NCBI RefSeq assembly: GCF_024508315.1
Contig: NZ_CP101987.1
Coordinates: forward strand, 2,914,001 to 2,978,000
Reading direction: 5' to 3'
Length of the DNA: 64,000 nt
DNA from: Cellulomonas xiejunii
GTDB lineage: Bacteria > Actinomycetota > Actinomycetes > Actinomycetales > Cellulomonadaceae
In this document: piece after piece, positions 38,002-47,217 of the stretch
Position numbering within the stretch: position 1 is the stretch's first letter
Layout of the letters: each line of letters starts with the position of its first letter
Position numbers and translations under genes: made by a program
The notes under the pieces: model-generated
What the model saw: the letters and a program-made list of their open reading frames with translations, nothing else
Told to the model about the DNA's origin: nothing
The model's database searches: none

Positions 38002-38391
38002 TCACTTGAGGGTGATCGTCGCGCCGGCGCCCTCGAGGGCAGCCTTGGCCTTCTCGGCCGTCTCCTTGTTGACACCCTCCAGGACCGGCTTCGGCGCGCC
38101 GTCGACGAGGTCCTTGGCCTCCTTCAGGCCGAGGCTCGTGAGCGTGCGCACCTCCTTGATGACCTGGATCTTCTTGTCACCGGCGGCCTCGAGAACGACG
38201 TCGAACGAGTCCTTCTCCTCCTCGACCTCGGCCTCGGCGCCACCGCCGGCCGGGCCGGCGACCGCGACGGCGGCCGGGGCTGCAGCGGTGACCTCGAAGG
38301 TCTCCTCGAACGCCTTCACGAACTCGGACAGCTCGATGAGCGTGAGGTCCTTGAACGCGTCGATGAGCTCGTCGGTGGTGAGCTTCGCCAT
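38002..38391 (-). CDS. rplL: 50S ribosomal protein bL12 (L7/L12)
   Basis: bL12 forms the stalk that recruits translation factors. The 129-residue product has the N-terminal dimer domain ([19 protein letters not shown]), an Ala/Gly/Pro hinge (about 45-62) and the factor-binding domain with [20 protein letters not shown]. It follows rplJ by 94 bases. Confidence 0.97.
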   Translation of the reverse strand: MAKLTTDELIDAFKDLTLIELSEFVKAFEETFEVTAAAPAAVAVAGPAGGGAEAEVEEEKDSFDVVLEAAGDKKIQVIKEVRTLTSLGLKEAKDLVDGAPKPVLEGVNKETAEKAKAALEGAGATITLK

Positions 38392-38485
38392 GGTGGCGGT
38401 TCCTTCCGTTCGGACCCGCCGTCCGGTGGTCGGGCGGCGGGAGATGCTGGGCTTGCTACGAGAGCGTGCGGCCGGAGCGTCGGGC

Positions 38486-39016
38486 TCAGGCTGCGGCGTC
38501 GGACTCCTCGCGCTTGACGCGCAGGGCCTCGACGGTGCGCACGGCCTGCGAGGCAGGAGCCGTGAACAGGTACGCGGCCTGGTAGAGCTTGGCCTTCATC
38601 GCGCCGGCCGCCTTGGCCAGCAGGACCTCGCGGGACTCGAGGTCCGCGAGCTTGGTGATGTCCGCAGCGGTCACGGGGCGGCCGTCGAGGACGCCCGCCT
38701 TGATGACCAGTGCGGGGTTCGCCTTGGCGAAGTCACGCAGTCCCTTGGCCGCCTCGACCGGGTCCCCGGTGACGAAGGCGATCGCCGACGGGCCCTCGAG
38801 CGCGTCGTCGAGGCCGTCGAAGCCGGCTTCCTTGGCCGCGATCGCGGTCAGCGTGTTCTTCACCACGGCGTAGTTCGCGTTGCCGCTGAGCGCCTTGCGC
38901 AGGGTCTTGAGCTGCGCGACGGTGAGCCCGCGGTACTCGGTCAGCACGGCCGCGTTCGAGCCGCGGAAGCGCTCCGTCAGCTCCGCGACAGCTGCAGCCT
39001 TGTCCGGCCTCGCCAT
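38486..39016 (-). CDS. rplJ: 50S ribosomal protein uL10
   Basis: uL10 anchors bL12 dimers to the ribosome and, in many bacteria, binds its own leader RNA. The 176-residue product has [24 protein letters not shown] and a C-terminal helix for bL12. The untranslated leader before it is about 220 bases long and contains a strong hairpin, as expected for self-control. Confidence 0.97.
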   Translation of the reverse strand: MARPDKAAAVAELTERFRGSNAAVLTEYRGLTVAQLKTLRKALSGNANYAVVKNTLTAIAAKEAGFDGLDDALEGPSAIAFVTGDPVEAAKGLRDFAKANPALVIKAGVLDGRPVTAADITKLADLESREVLLAKAAGAMKAKLYQAAYLFTAPASQAVRTVEALRVKREESDAAA

Positions 39017-39077
39017 GGCATTCCTTCCGGTGGTGGTGCCACCGGGCGTCTTTCCGTCGCTGCCGCGAAGACGACAA

Positions 39078-39101
39078 GAGCCCCGCGCAGGCGCGGGGCT
39101 C
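39078..39101 (-). promoter_or_regulatory. hairpin in the rplJ leader, possible uL10 control site
   Basis: An 11-bp GC stem (39078-39088 with 39091-39101; in practice the centre opens to a small loop) lies 62 bases before rplJ. It is inside the proposed rplJ transcript. The RNA after it reads CUCUUGUCGUCUU, moderately U-rich, so it could act as an attenuator. It may serve as part of a uL10 leader, though the E. coli-type site is not recognisable. Confidence 0.5.
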
Positions 39102-39242
39102 GGACAAGGACCACCACCCGGGCCGGGGCCACGAGCAGCACGATCACGTGCGACGAACTCTCACCTGCGCAGGCCCCCGCGTCATGCGGAGCTTCGGCCG
39201 GTCCGACGAGCGGACCGACGACCGGCGGTCTTGGGCTCGCCC

Positions 39243-39272
39243 ACAGTACGACACACCCGGGTGTGGCTCCAA
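39243..39272 (-). promoter_or_regulatory. rplJL promoter with a palindrome in its spacer
   Basis: On the minus strand TTGGAG (39267-39272) and TACTGT (39243-39248) are 18 bases apart. The spacer contains the exact 14-base palindrome CACACCCGGGTGTG (39252-39265), a position where a bound protein would block RNA polymerase. Confidence 0.55.
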
Positions 39273-39311
39273 ATCACGGGGAGCGCCGGCCGCACCGGAC
39301 GGGCCCGGGCG

Positions 39312-42047
39312 TCACGCCGCGCCGTGCGCGCTGAACGTGCACCAGTTGACGAACCCGGCCGGGGTGTCACGGTCGATCTCGCCCCGCGCACCGTGCAGGG
39401 CCCTCGCCATCGTCTCCCCCGCCGCCAGCCGACGGTGCAGCGCGAGCATGAGGTCCACGACCTCGACGTCGGGCACGGCGGCGATGGACGCGACGACACC
39501 GGCGGTCCCCTGCGACAGCATCGCCGACACCAGGCCCAGCACCTCGTCGCCCGCGTACGCCACGTCCGCGCCGGAGTGGCAGGAGGCGAGCACGAGGCGG
39601 CGCGGGGCGACGCCCGCGCGGTGCAGCTCCTGCACCGTCACGGGACCGTCGGCGAGCAGGACCGAGGAGAACATCGGGTTGTCCGAGCGCAGGGACCCGT
39701 GGCACGCGAGGTGGGCGAGGTCGGCGTCCGCGACGGCCGAGACGACGTCCTGGGCCCGGCTCCGCCCGGAACCCAGTGCACGCACGTCAGGGTGCAGCGA
39801 CCGCAGCGCCTCGACCTCGTCCTGCGCGCCCCGCAGATCGGGCCCCGCCACGAGCACGACGGGCAGGCCCGACCTCGCCGGGCGCTCGCACGTCCGCATC
39901 CAGGTGGCGGCCGAGGGCGCGAGAGCGACCGGGCCGTCGTGCAGCGCCGACCACGGGGCTCCGTGCAGCACGCCGACCGGCACGACGACGAGCTCGGCGT
40001 CGGGTGGCAGCGACAGCGGCTCGACGAGCAGCGCCCGCAGCCGTGCGATGCGCATGTCCGCGCTCCGACGGGAGGCTGCCGCCGCCGCCGCGCTGCTCGG
40101 CTCGACCATCCTGCGCAGCGCGAACACCAGCGCACGGAGGTGACCCGCCACCTCCGCCTCGACGTGTCCCAGCTCGACGACCCGCGCGCCGGCAGGACCC
40201 ACGACCACCGCGACGAGGTCCCCTCCGTACCGGCCCAGCTCCACCAGGTGGCGCCCCTCCAGCGCGGACCGCACCGTCGAGAGCCCGGGGACCGCACGTG
40301 CCGGATGCCGTGGCTCCACGTCGTCGAGCCACGCGGAACGCCGAGCGTGAGCAGCTCCCTCGTCGTCCGCGACGATCACGGAGCGCTGCCGGACGACGGG
40401 CCGGACGTCCTCCGGCGGCGTCGCGCCGTCGGGAACGTCGGGGTCCCGGGACGGGACGGCGAACGCCGACCCGACCGACCCGGGCGCGTCCGACGCCCCC
40501 TCGGGGTTACCCACCGCGACCCCGACGCGGTCGTCCGGCACGGCCAGCCCGAGGGCAGCGGCCCGCGTCTGCTCCATCCACCGCAGGACGGCCGCCGGGG
40601 ACCCACCGCGGACGACGACCTCGAGCCCGAGCTCCCCCAGCTCGGCTCCGTGCCCCGACGCGAGCGCACGCAGCTCCATCGTCGGCAGCGCGGCACGGTG
40701 GCGCGCGAGGTCCCGCAGCCCGGCTCGGCACTGGGCGAGCACCCTGTCGTCAGCCCGCGCGAGCCGGGCGGCCATGGCCGCCGCCACCCGGCCTCGCAGC
40801 CGCACCGACAACGGCCCGCCGCGCGCGAGGTCGGCTGCTGCGGCGAACCTCGCCGCGGCACGCCGACGCGCCCCGACCGCGACGGCGATCCGGCCCCCGA
40901 CGAGGTGGGCCTCCGCGGCGGCTGCCAGCTCGCCCGAGGCAGCCAGCCGGATCGCCGCCCGCTGCACGGACGCGAGCTCGGGGACGCCTGCGCGCTCCGA
41001 CCGGGCCAGCGCCTGCGCCGTGACGAGGACCGCGCGGTCGTGCGCACCGGGGCGTCGTTGCCGACGGGCACCGTCCCGCGCGGCCGCCGCGTGCTCGGCC
41101 GCGTGCTCCGCGTCACCGGAGAGCAGCAGGGTCTCGGCCAGCGAGATCCGCGCGTCGACCTCGACCAGGCCGTCACCGGCGCGTGCGAGCTCGTCGAGCG
41201 CCCGGCGGCCCGCGACCGCCGCCTCCGGGAGCAGTCGGAGCTCGCGCATCGTGTCGGCGTACTCGAGGTAGTACTCCCCGGACGACTGGCCGGCCCGCTG
41301 GGACGCGGCGGCGGCCGCCTCGAGGTCACGCAGCCCTTCGGCGAGCCGCCCGGTGTGGACCTTGATGAGGGCCCGCGTGAGGTACGGCCAGGACCGCAGC
41401 GCCGGCCCCAGCCGCGCGGCTCCGTCAACCGCGAGCTGCGCCCAGTGGAGCGCCTCGACGTACGACGTGCGGGCGACGAGCACCAGCGCCAGGTTGTTCG
41501 CAGCACGCACCAGGTCCGGGCTGTCCGCGGCGACGTCGCGTGCCACGGCTCGATAACGTGCCTCGGCCCGGGCGAGCCGCCCGGCGTTGTGGTCCATGAC
41601 GGCGAGCTGCAGATGCAGGCGGGCACGGAGCCCGTCCACCCGCGGGTCGTCCGCACCGTGCTGCTCGACCACCGCGAGGGCGGCCATGGCGTCGGACCGC
41701 GCCTGCGCGGTCCGACCGAGCTCCAGGCGGGCCACCGAGCGGCTGGCCAGCACCCAGGCGCCGACTGCGGCGAGGCCTGCGCGGCGCGCGACGCGTGCCG
41801 CCTCACCGAGCAGCCGCTCGGCGGACTCCGGGTCCCCGTCGTGACGGTGCAGCACGGCGACCGCACGCAGTCCCCAGGCGAGCGCCTCCGGCTCGCCCAG
41901 CGTCCGGGCCGCCGCCACGACGCGCACGGCGTCCGACCGAGCCCCGGCCGGGTCGGTGTCCAGTGCGGTCCGCAGGGCACGCGCCTCGCGGAGGAGGTCG
42001 GCGCGGGCGCCGCCCGGGGCGGTGTCGCGGGACATCTCGGGCAGCAC
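39312..42047 (-). CDS. TPR-CHAT caspase-fold protease
   Basis: This 911-residue protein has helical TPR-like repeats over about residues 15-480. A Pro/Ala/Asp-rich linker (about 495-560) follows, then a C-terminal CHAT domain (about 600-911). His783 in HLACHGS and Cys823 in LASCHSG form the expected catalytic dyad, so it should be an active caspase-like protease. The GTG start has no ribosome binding site. It lies 6 bases after a TAGGAT -10-like hexamer (42054-42059), which suggests a leaderless transcript. It is divergent from an S8 protease and an ECF-type sigma gene. Proteins of this build act in bacterial defence and cell-death pathways; here the role is inferred. Confidence 0.9.
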   Translation of the reverse strand: MLPEMSRDTAPGGARADLLREARALRTALDTDPAGARSDAVRVVAAARTLGEPEALAWGLRAVAVLHRHDGDPESAERLLGEAARVARRAGLAAVGAWVLASRSVARLELGRTAQARSDAMAALAVVEQHGADDPRVDGLRARLHLQLAVMDHNAGRLARAEARYRAVARDVAADSPDLVRAANNLALVLVARTSYVEALHWAQLAVDGAARLGPALRSWPYLTRALIKVHTGRLAEGLRDLEAAAAASQRAGQSSGEYYLEYADTMRELRLLPEAAVAGRRALDELARAGDGLVEVDARISLAETLLLSGDAEHAAEHAAAARDGARRQRRPGAHDRAVLVTAQALARSERAGVPELASVQRAAIRLAASGELAAAAEAHLVGGRIAVAVGARRRAAARFAAAADLARGGPLSVRLRGRVAAAMAARLARADDRVLAQCRAGLRDLARHRAALPTMELRALASGHGAELGELGLEVVVRGGSPAAVLRWMEQTRAAALGLAVPDDRVGVAVGNPEGASDAPGSVGSAFAVPSRDPDVPDGATPPEDVRPVVRQRSVIVADDEGAAHARRSAWLDDVEPRHPARAVPGLSTVRSALEGRHLVELGRYGGDLVAVVVGPAGARVVELGHVEAEVAGHLRALVFALRRMVEPSSAAAAAASRRSADMRIARLRALLVEPLSLPPDAELVVVPVGVLHGAPWSALHDGPVALAPSAATWMRTCERPARSGLPVVLVAGPDLRGAQDEVEALRSLHPDVRALGSGRSRAQDVVSAVADADLAHLACHGSLRSDNPMFSSVLLADGPVTVQELHRAGVAPRRLVLASCHSGADVAYAGDEVLGLVSAMLSQGTAGVVASIAAVPDVEVVDLMLALHRRLAAGETMARALHGARGEIDRDTPAGFVNWCTFSAHGAA

Positions 42048-42133
42048 TCTCGGATCCTAGGCTCCGCGGTGTATCACGAGCGCCCTCCGCCCACTCTGCA
42101 GGGGAACGGCACCCGATGACGAGGAGCAGAGAC

Positions 42134-43576
42134 GTGACGCGATTCCCCGGCCGAGGTCCCGGTCGACCGTTCGGCGACGACTACGACACCCGGCTGACCG
42201 CGGGCCACGAGCAGCCTCGCGTGGCGGCCTTCGCCGCACGCGCCCAGCCCCGGCCCGCCGCGGGCTACCTGGAGCGGCTGCGCCCCGACCTCTCCCCCGG
42301 CGCGGAGGCCGAGGACGTCCTGGCGCGGCGCGACGCCGTCCTGACCCGTCTCCAGGACGGCTGGTCGACCCGCGGGGAGGAGCTCGACGTCGTGCGCAAC
42401 CGGCACGGCTCCGACGTGCTCCCCATCGTCGGTGAGGTCCTGCTCCCTCCGTCGACGTGGGAGGACGTCCGTGCGGAGGCCGAGGCAGCAGGGCTCGAGC
42501 GCGTCGACCTCGGTCATCCCGAGCTCGAGGGCCGGGTCGTCAGGCTTCGCGCCCGTGACCCTCGGCGGGCACGCCGCCTCACCGGACTCATCAGCTCGCT
42601 GCGGTCCCGCGGGCACGCCGTGGCCCCGTCGTACGTGACGCCGCTGGGCGGGCGACCCATCATGAAGCCGACGTCCGGCGCCTTCGCACCGCGCGTCGCG
42701 ACGTTCGACCAGTACGAGCAGTCCGGCCCGCGGTACGGCCAGGGCGTGGTGGTCGCGGTCATCGACACGGGTGTCACCGCCGAGGAACGCACCGACGGCT
42801 GGCTCGCGCGCGTCCGGCGCACCGCGGTGGACGACGCCGCGACGCACGGCGACGAGTCCAACGTCGACCCGCTCGACGCGGAGCCTCGCGACGGCTACCT
42901 CGACGTGTACGCGGGCCACGGCACGTTCGTCGCCGGCATCGTCGCCCAGGTCGCGCCGGGAGCCGAGATCCGCGCCTACAGGGCCGTCGGTCCCGGCGGC
43001 GCGGGCAGCGAGCTGGACGTCGCCTGCGCGCTCGTGCGCGCGGTCCGGGACGGTGCGCACGTCGTCAACCTCTCGCTCGGCACGCAGACGTTGTTCGACG
43101 AGCCGTCGTTGCCGCTGGCCGCGGCCCTCGACGTGGTCCGCGAGATCGAGGACGAGCGTGGCTGGGCCAGCGTGATCGTGTCCTCCGCCGGGAACTACGG
43201 GGACGACACCCCCACCTGGCCGGCCGCGTTCGGGCGCGTCGTCGCCGTGGGAGGGCTGACCGCCGACCTGCGCCCCACCACCTGGTCGAGCTCGGGGGCG
43301 TGGGTGGACTTCTCGACGGTGGCCGAGGGTGTCCTGTCCACGTTCGTGCACGGCAGCCAGAACCCCGCATTCAGCGCCGACCCGCACGAGTTCGGGCCGA
43401 ACTCCTTCGCCCACTGGGTCGGCACGTCGTTCGCCGCGCCGCAGGTGTCGGGGTCGATCGCCCGCACCATGACCGAGCTCGGCGTCCCCGGCCCGCAGGC
43501 CGTCCACGCGCTCCTCGCCGCCGGCAAGCCCGTCGCGGGCTTCGGCAAGGCCCTGCAGATCCTGCCGGGAGCCTGA
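42134..43576 (+). CDS. S8 family serine peptidase (subtilisin-like), no signal peptide
   Basis: The 480-residue product has a catalytic triad Asp211 (VIDTG), His262 (GHGTFVAG) and Ser432 (GTSFAAPQVSG). The N-terminal 190 residues are not a subtilase propeptide that I recognise and may be a regulatory domain. There is no signal peptide, so it probably acts in the cytoplasm. The GTG start was chosen because GAGGAG lies 7-8 bases upstream; an ATG 18 bases earlier, in frame, is the alternative. The sigma factor gene begins 73 bases after its stop and the CHAT gene is divergent, so a linked pathway is likely. Confidence 0.88.
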   Translation: MTRFPGRGPGRPFGDDYDTRLTAGHEQPRVAAFAARAQPRPAAGYLERLRPDLSPGAEAEDVLARRDAVLTRLQDGWSTRGEELDVVRNRHGSDVLPIVGEVLLPPSTWEDVRAEAEAAGLERVDLGHPELEGRVVRLRARDPRRARRLTGLISSLRSRGHAVAPSYVTPLGGRPIMKPTSGAFAPRVATFDQYEQSGPRYGQGVVVAVIDTGVTAEERTDGWLARVRRTAVDDAATHGDESNVDPLDAEPRDGYLDVYAGHGTFVAGIVAQVAPGAEIRAYRAVGPGGAGSELDVACALVRAVRDGAHVVNLSLGTQTLFDEPSLPLAAALDVVREIEDERGWASVIVSSAGNYGDDTPTWPAAFGRVVAVGGLTADLRPTTWSSSGAWVDFSTVAEGVLSTFVHGSQNPAFSADPHEFGPNSFAHWVGTSFAAPQVSGSIARTMTELGVPGPQAVHALLAAGKPVAGFGKALQILPGA

Positions 43577-43649
43577 CGTGCTGGGCACATGCCTCGTCGA
43601 GCGTCATGATGGCCTTCGGGACGAACCCGACAGGCGAAGGAGCCGCGCC

Positions 43650-44291
43650 GTGAGAAGCCGAGAGCAGCTGGGCGGACCGTACGGTGAACGCACCGCGACG
43701 CAGCTCGTGGCGGGCGCCCTCCACGGTGACGACGGCTCGTGGTCGGAGATCGTCCGGCGGCACACCAACCTCGTGATGGCGCGAGTGCGGCAGTTCCGGC
43801 TCACGCCGCAGCAGGCGGAGGACGTCGCGCAGACCGTGTGGCTCAATCTGCTGGAGCACCTCGGCGACCTGCGCGAGCCGGAGGCGCTGCCCGGCTGGAT
43901 CTCGACCGCGACGCGTCACGAGTGCATCCGCATGACGAACCTGTCCCGACGCTCGATCCCCGTCGACCCGACGACCGGCCGCCTCGACGCCCAGGACGAC
44001 GTCGAGCTGGACCGCGAGCTGCTGCGCAGCGAGCGCCACGCGGCACTCCGCGCGGCGCTGGCCGAGCTGCCACCGCACCAGCGCGAGCTGCTGCTCCTGC
44101 TCTCGACCGACCCTCCCCCGAGCTACCAGGAGGTGTCCGCGCGGCTGGGCATCCCCGTCGGGTCCATCGGCCCCACCCGCCAGCGCGGGCTGGCCCGGCT
44201 CCGTCAGACGGAGGCCATCCGCACCTATCTCGCGACGCCCTCCGGCGCCGTGCTCGGCGAAGGAGGCCGCGATGTCCTGGCACTCGGATGA
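43650..44291 (+). CDS. ECF-type RNA polymerase sigma factor
   Basis: The 213-residue product has sigma region 2 (GSWSEIVRRHTNLVMARVRQF, then QQAEDVAQTVWLNLLEHLGD and WISTATRHECIR) and region 4 (LAELPPHQRELLLLL, SYQEVSARLGIPVGSIGPTR). Region 3 is absent, as in ECF factors. The GTG start is placed by AAGGAG seven bases upstream. No anti-sigma factor with a membrane helix follows. Instead its last 20 bases overlap the start of a small soluble protein gene, so activity may be set by proteolysis or by that partner. I could not find its target promoters. Confidence 0.9.
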   Translation: MRSREQLGGPYGERTATQLVAGALHGDDGSWSEIVRRHTNLVMARVRQFRLTPQQAEDVAQTVWLNLLEHLGDLREPEALPGWISTATRHECIRMTNLSRRSIPVDPTTGRLDAQDDVELDRELLRSERHAALRAALAELPPHQRELLLLLSTDPPPSYQEVSARLGIPVGSIGPTRQRGLARLRQTEAIRTYLATPSGAVLGEGGRDVLALG

Positions 44292-44796
44292 CGTGAGCCT
44301 GCCCCAGCCCCGCCCCGCCGACCGGTGGGAGGACGACGACGCGCTCGCCGCGGACCTGGTCGAGGCGCTCCGCGAGGAGGAGGCGGTGCAGCGGGTCGCC
44401 GCGGCGGCGTCGACGGCGTTCGGCGCCCACCGCGGGATGCTCGCGCTGCGCGAGGAGCTGGCGGCCGACCTCCTGCTGCTCTCGCTCGTGCACGACTCGT
44501 GCGCCGTCGGCGAGCTCACGGGCGTCCGTGACCGCAGCGGCCAGCCGTCGCGGACCCTCGTCTTCGAGGGCGAGGGCGTCGGGGTCGAGGTCGAGGTGAC
44601 CGACGGCGCGATCGAGGGTCAGCTGATCCCGGCCCGACCAGGACGCGTCGTGCTGCGCCGACCCGACGGCGATCTCGCCGCGGTCGACACCGACGAGGTG
44701 GGCTACTTCCGCCTCGTGGCCCGTCCAGAAGGACCTGTGCGCCTGGTCTGCGAGACGACGGACGGCACGTGCGTGACCGAGTGGCTGCCCTGGTGA
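44272..44796 (+). CDS. small protein with C-terminal carboxypeptidase-regulatory-like beta domain
   Basis: The 174-residue product overlaps the sigma gene by 20 bases, so they are translated together. The N-terminal half (about 15-75) is helical and acidic (DDDALAADLVEALREEEAVQRV). The C-terminal half (about 110-174) has the pattern of a transthyretin-like or carboxypeptidase regulatory domain (RVVLRRPDGDLAAVDTDEVGYF, RLVCETTDG). No signal peptide or helix anchor is seen. It could be a cytoplasmic anti-sigma or a protease substrate that holds the sigma factor; this is a guess from gene position. Confidence 0.8.
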   Translation: MSWHSDDVSLPQPRPADRWEDDDALAADLVEALREEEAVQRVAAAASTAFGAHRGMLALREELAADLLLLSLVHDSCAVGELTGVRDRSGQPSRTLVFEGEGVGVEVEVTDGAIEGQLIPARPGRVVLRRPDGDLAAVDTDEVGYFRLVARPEGPVRLVCETTDGTCVTEWLPW

Positions 44797-44829
44797 GGGG
44801 CTGACGGCGCGGGAGACCTCCCGGCGCGA

Positions 44830-44868
44830 GGACGGGGCCCGGCCCGCAGGGGGGACCGGGCCTCGTCC
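44830..44868 (+). terminator. terminator of the sigma factor operon
   Basis: On the plus strand a 13-bp stem including one G-U pair (44830-44842 with 44856-44868) and a 13-base loop begins 34 bases after the last stop codon of the island. Confidence 0.6.
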
Positions 44869-44895
44869 GCGTCCGGCGGAACCCGCCGGGGACGC

Positions 44896-44933
44896 ACGAC
44901 GGCCCGGCACCCTCGCGGGTGCCGGGCCGTCGT
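44896..44933 (-). terminator. rplKA terminator
   Basis: A perfect 17-bp stem (44896-44912 with 44917-44933) with a 4-base loop begins 19 bases past the rplA stop. Genes converge here, so it can also stop plus-strand read-through. Confidence 0.9.
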
Positions 44934-44951
44934 CACGCGGTGGAGCGACCG

Positions 44952-45668
44952 TCAGGCCGCCTCCTCCTCCGTGAGGTTGCGCGTCTTGCTCTGGTCCAGC
45001 GGGATGCCGGGGCCGTTCGTGGTCGACAGCGTCGCCTTGGCGATGTAGCGACCCTTCGACGACGCGGGCTTCAGACGCAGGATCTCGTCGAGCGCGGCGG
45101 CGTAGTTCTCCACCAGCTGGGTCTCCGAGAAGGACACCTTGCCGATGATGAAGTGCAGGTTCGCGTGCCGGTCGACACGGAACTCGATCTTGCCGCCCTT
45201 GATGTCGGACACGGCCTTGGCCACGTCCATCGTCACGGTGCCCGTCTTCGGGTTCGGCATGAGGCCACGCGGGCCCAGGACCTTGCCCAGTCGACCGACC
45301 TTGCCCATGAGGTCAGGGGTGGCCACGGCGGCGTCGAAGTCCGTCCAGCCGGCCGCGACCTTGGCGATGAGGTCGTCGCCGCCGACCTCGTCGGCGCCGG
45401 CGGCGCGGGCCTGCTCGGCACGGTCGCCGTTGGCGAACACGATGACGCGGGCCGTCTTGCCGGTGCCGTGCGGCAGGTTCACCGTGCCACGGACCATCTG
45501 GTCGGCCTTGCGGGGGTCGACACCGAGACGGAAGGCGACCTCGACGGTCGAGTCGTACTTGGTGGTCGCCGTCTCCTTGGCGAGGCGCACTGCCTCGAGG
45601 GGCGCGTAGATCCGCTCCGGGTCGATCTTCTCGACGGCGGCGCGGTACGCCTTGCTGTGCTTGGGCAT
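44952..45668 (-). CDS. rplA: 50S ribosomal protein uL1
   Basis: uL1 forms the mobile stalk that guides release of deacylated tRNA, and represses its own operon in many bacteria. The 238-residue product has [20 protein letters not shown] and the signature [15 protein letters not shown]. It ends [11 protein letters not shown]. Confidence 0.97.
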   Translation of the reverse strand: MPKHSKAYRAAVEKIDPERIYAPLEAVRLAKETATTKYDSTVEVAFRLGVDPRKADQMVRGTVNLPHGTGKTARVIVFANGDRAEQARAAGADEVGGDDLIAKVAAGWTDFDAAVATPDLMGKVGRLGKVLGPRGLMPNPKTGTVTMDVAKAVSDIKGGKIEFRVDRHANLHFIIGKVSFSETQLVENYAAALDEILRLKPASSKGRYIAKATLSTTNGPGIPLDQSKTRNLTEEEAA

Positions 45669-45732
45669 CTGCCTGTTCTCCTTGTGTCAGCAGTTGTGGT
45701 CATGCGGGCCGCACACGGGCCCTGCCACCTGC

Positions 45733-45757
45733 CGGTGAGCGCGGGTCGCGCTCACCG
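45733..45757 (-). other. hairpin between rplK and rplA
   Basis: A perfect 11-bp stem (45733-45743 with 45747-45757) with a 3-base loop lies in the 115-base gap between the two genes. It is a candidate attenuator or uL1 control site. Confidence 0.5.
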
Positions 45758-45783
45758 ACGCGTCGTGCGTGCCGAGCGGAAGC

Positions 45784-46215
45784 TCAGCCCTCGACCTTGA
45801 TCCCCATCGACCGGGCGGTGCCGGTGATGATCTTCTCGGCCGACGCGAGGTCGTTCGCGTTGAGGTCCTCGAGCTTGGTGCTGGCGATCTCGCGGACCTG
45901 GTCCGCCGTCAGCGAGCCCACCTTGACGGTGTGCGGCGTGGGCGAGCCCTTGGCCACACCCGCGGCCTTCTTGATCAGCTCGGCGGCCGGCGGCGTCTTC
46001 GTGATGAAGGTGAACGAGCGGTCCTCGTACACCGTGATCTCGACGGGGATGACGTTGCCGCGCTGCGACTCGGTCGCCGCGTTGTACGCCTTGCAGAACT
46101 CCATGATGTTGACGCCGTGCTGACCCAGCGCGGGGCCGATCGGCGGCGCGGGGGTCGCGGCACCGGCGTTGATCTGGAGCTTGATGAGGCCGGTGACCTT
46201 CTTCTTCGGGGGCAT
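45784..46215 (-). CDS. rplK: 50S ribosomal protein uL11
   Basis: uL11 binds the GTPase centre rRNA and is needed for the stringent response through RelA. The 143-residue product has [20 protein letters not shown] and [13 protein letters not shown], with the Pro residues that contact thiostrepton in place. It ends RSMGIKVEG. Confidence 0.97.
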   Translation of the reverse strand: MPPKKKVTGLIKLQINAGAATPAPPIGPALGQHGVNIMEFCKAYNAATESQRGNVIPVEITVYEDRSFTFITKTPPAAELIKKAAGVAKGSPTPHTVKVGSLTADQVREIASTKLEDLNANDLASAEKIITGTARSMGIKVEG

Positions 46216-46297
46216 GATGCCTTCCGTTCTTCTCGTGGGCCGACGCCGTGGGCGATGACCCGGTTGCAGGGCCCCGCGGCGCGGGGCGGTCAGCAGG

Positions 46298-47119
46298 TCA
46301 GATCTTCGAGACCTGGCTGAAGGACAGCTCGACCGGGGTCTCCCGGCCGAAGAGCGAGACGAGGACCTTGAGCTTCTGGTTCTCGGGGTTGATCTCGGAG
46401 ATCGTGGCGGGCAGCGTGTCGAACGGCCCGCCGTCGGTGACGGTGACCGACTCGCCGACCGTGAAGTCGACCTCGACCTGCTTGCTCGACGCCTTGGCGG
46501 CCTGCTGCGCGGGCGTCTTCGCCTCGATCGTCGGGGCCAGCATCGAGAAGACCTCGTCGAGCGTCAGCGGCACGGGCTGGTGCGTGTGGCCGACGAACCC
46601 GGTGACGCCCGGCGTGTGGCGCACGGCGCCCCACGACTCGTCGGTGAGGTCCATGCGGACCAGGACGTAGCCGGGGATCCGCACGCGCTTGACGACCTTG
46701 CGCTGCGCGTTCTTGATCTCCACGACCTCCTCCATGGGGACCTCCACCTGGTGGATGTAGTCCTCCATGTTCAGGCTCTGCGTGCGCGACTCGAGGTTCA
46801 CCTTCACGCGGTTCTCGTAGCCCGCGTAGGAGTGGATGACGAACCAGTCACCAGGCATCCGGCGCAGCTGCGCCTTGAACGCGGCGACCGGGTCCTCGTC
46901 GGGATCGACCTCGTCCGCTTCGGAGGCGCCGTCGGCGTCCACATCTGCGGGCGCGTCGTCGTCGACGGGGGCGTCGTCCGCCTCGACGTCGTCCGCGTCG
47001 GTGGCGGCCGTGTCGTCGACCTCGTCACCCGCGCTCGCCTCGACGGCCTCGACCGACGCCAGGGCGTCCGCGAGCTCGGCCTCGGCGCCCGACGTGGGCT
47101 CCTGCGACTCCTGCGACAC
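46298..47119 (-). CDS. nusG: transcription termination/antitermination factor NusG
   Basis: NusG binds RNA polymerase and links it to Rho or uS10. The 273-residue product has an acidic, Asp/Ala-rich N-terminal extension (about 1-85) as in other actinobacteria. The NGN domain follows ([37 protein letters not shown]), then a C-terminal KOW domain ([19 protein letters not shown]). The start is uncertain: the GTG used gives VSQESQEP, and a TTG six bases earlier is better spaced from GGAG. Confidence 0.95.
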   Translation of the reverse strand: MSQESQEPTSGAEAELADALASVEAVEASAGDEVDDTAATDADDVEADDAPVDDDAPADVDADGASEADEVDPDEDPVAAFKAQLRRMPGDWFVIHSYAGYENRVKVNLESRTQSLNMEDYIHQVEVPMEEVVEIKNAQRKVVKRVRIPGYVLVRMDLTDESWGAVRHTPGVTGFVGHTHQPVPLTLDEVFSMLAPTIEAKTPAQQAAKASSKQVEVDFTVGESVTVTDGGPFDTLPATISEINPENQKLKVLVSLFGRETPVELSFSQVSKI

Positions 47120-47217
47120 GTGCAACCTGCTTTCTCCGTTGTGGACCGGCGCGCGCCGGTGGTTGCGCGGCTCGACCCGCGCGGGTGGGGTGACGCGACG
47201 GCGTCAGCCGGCGTGCG

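Noticed and set aside
38880..42119. Plus-strand frame of 1079 codons
   Set aside because: Antisense to the CHAT gene; no start signal or domain.
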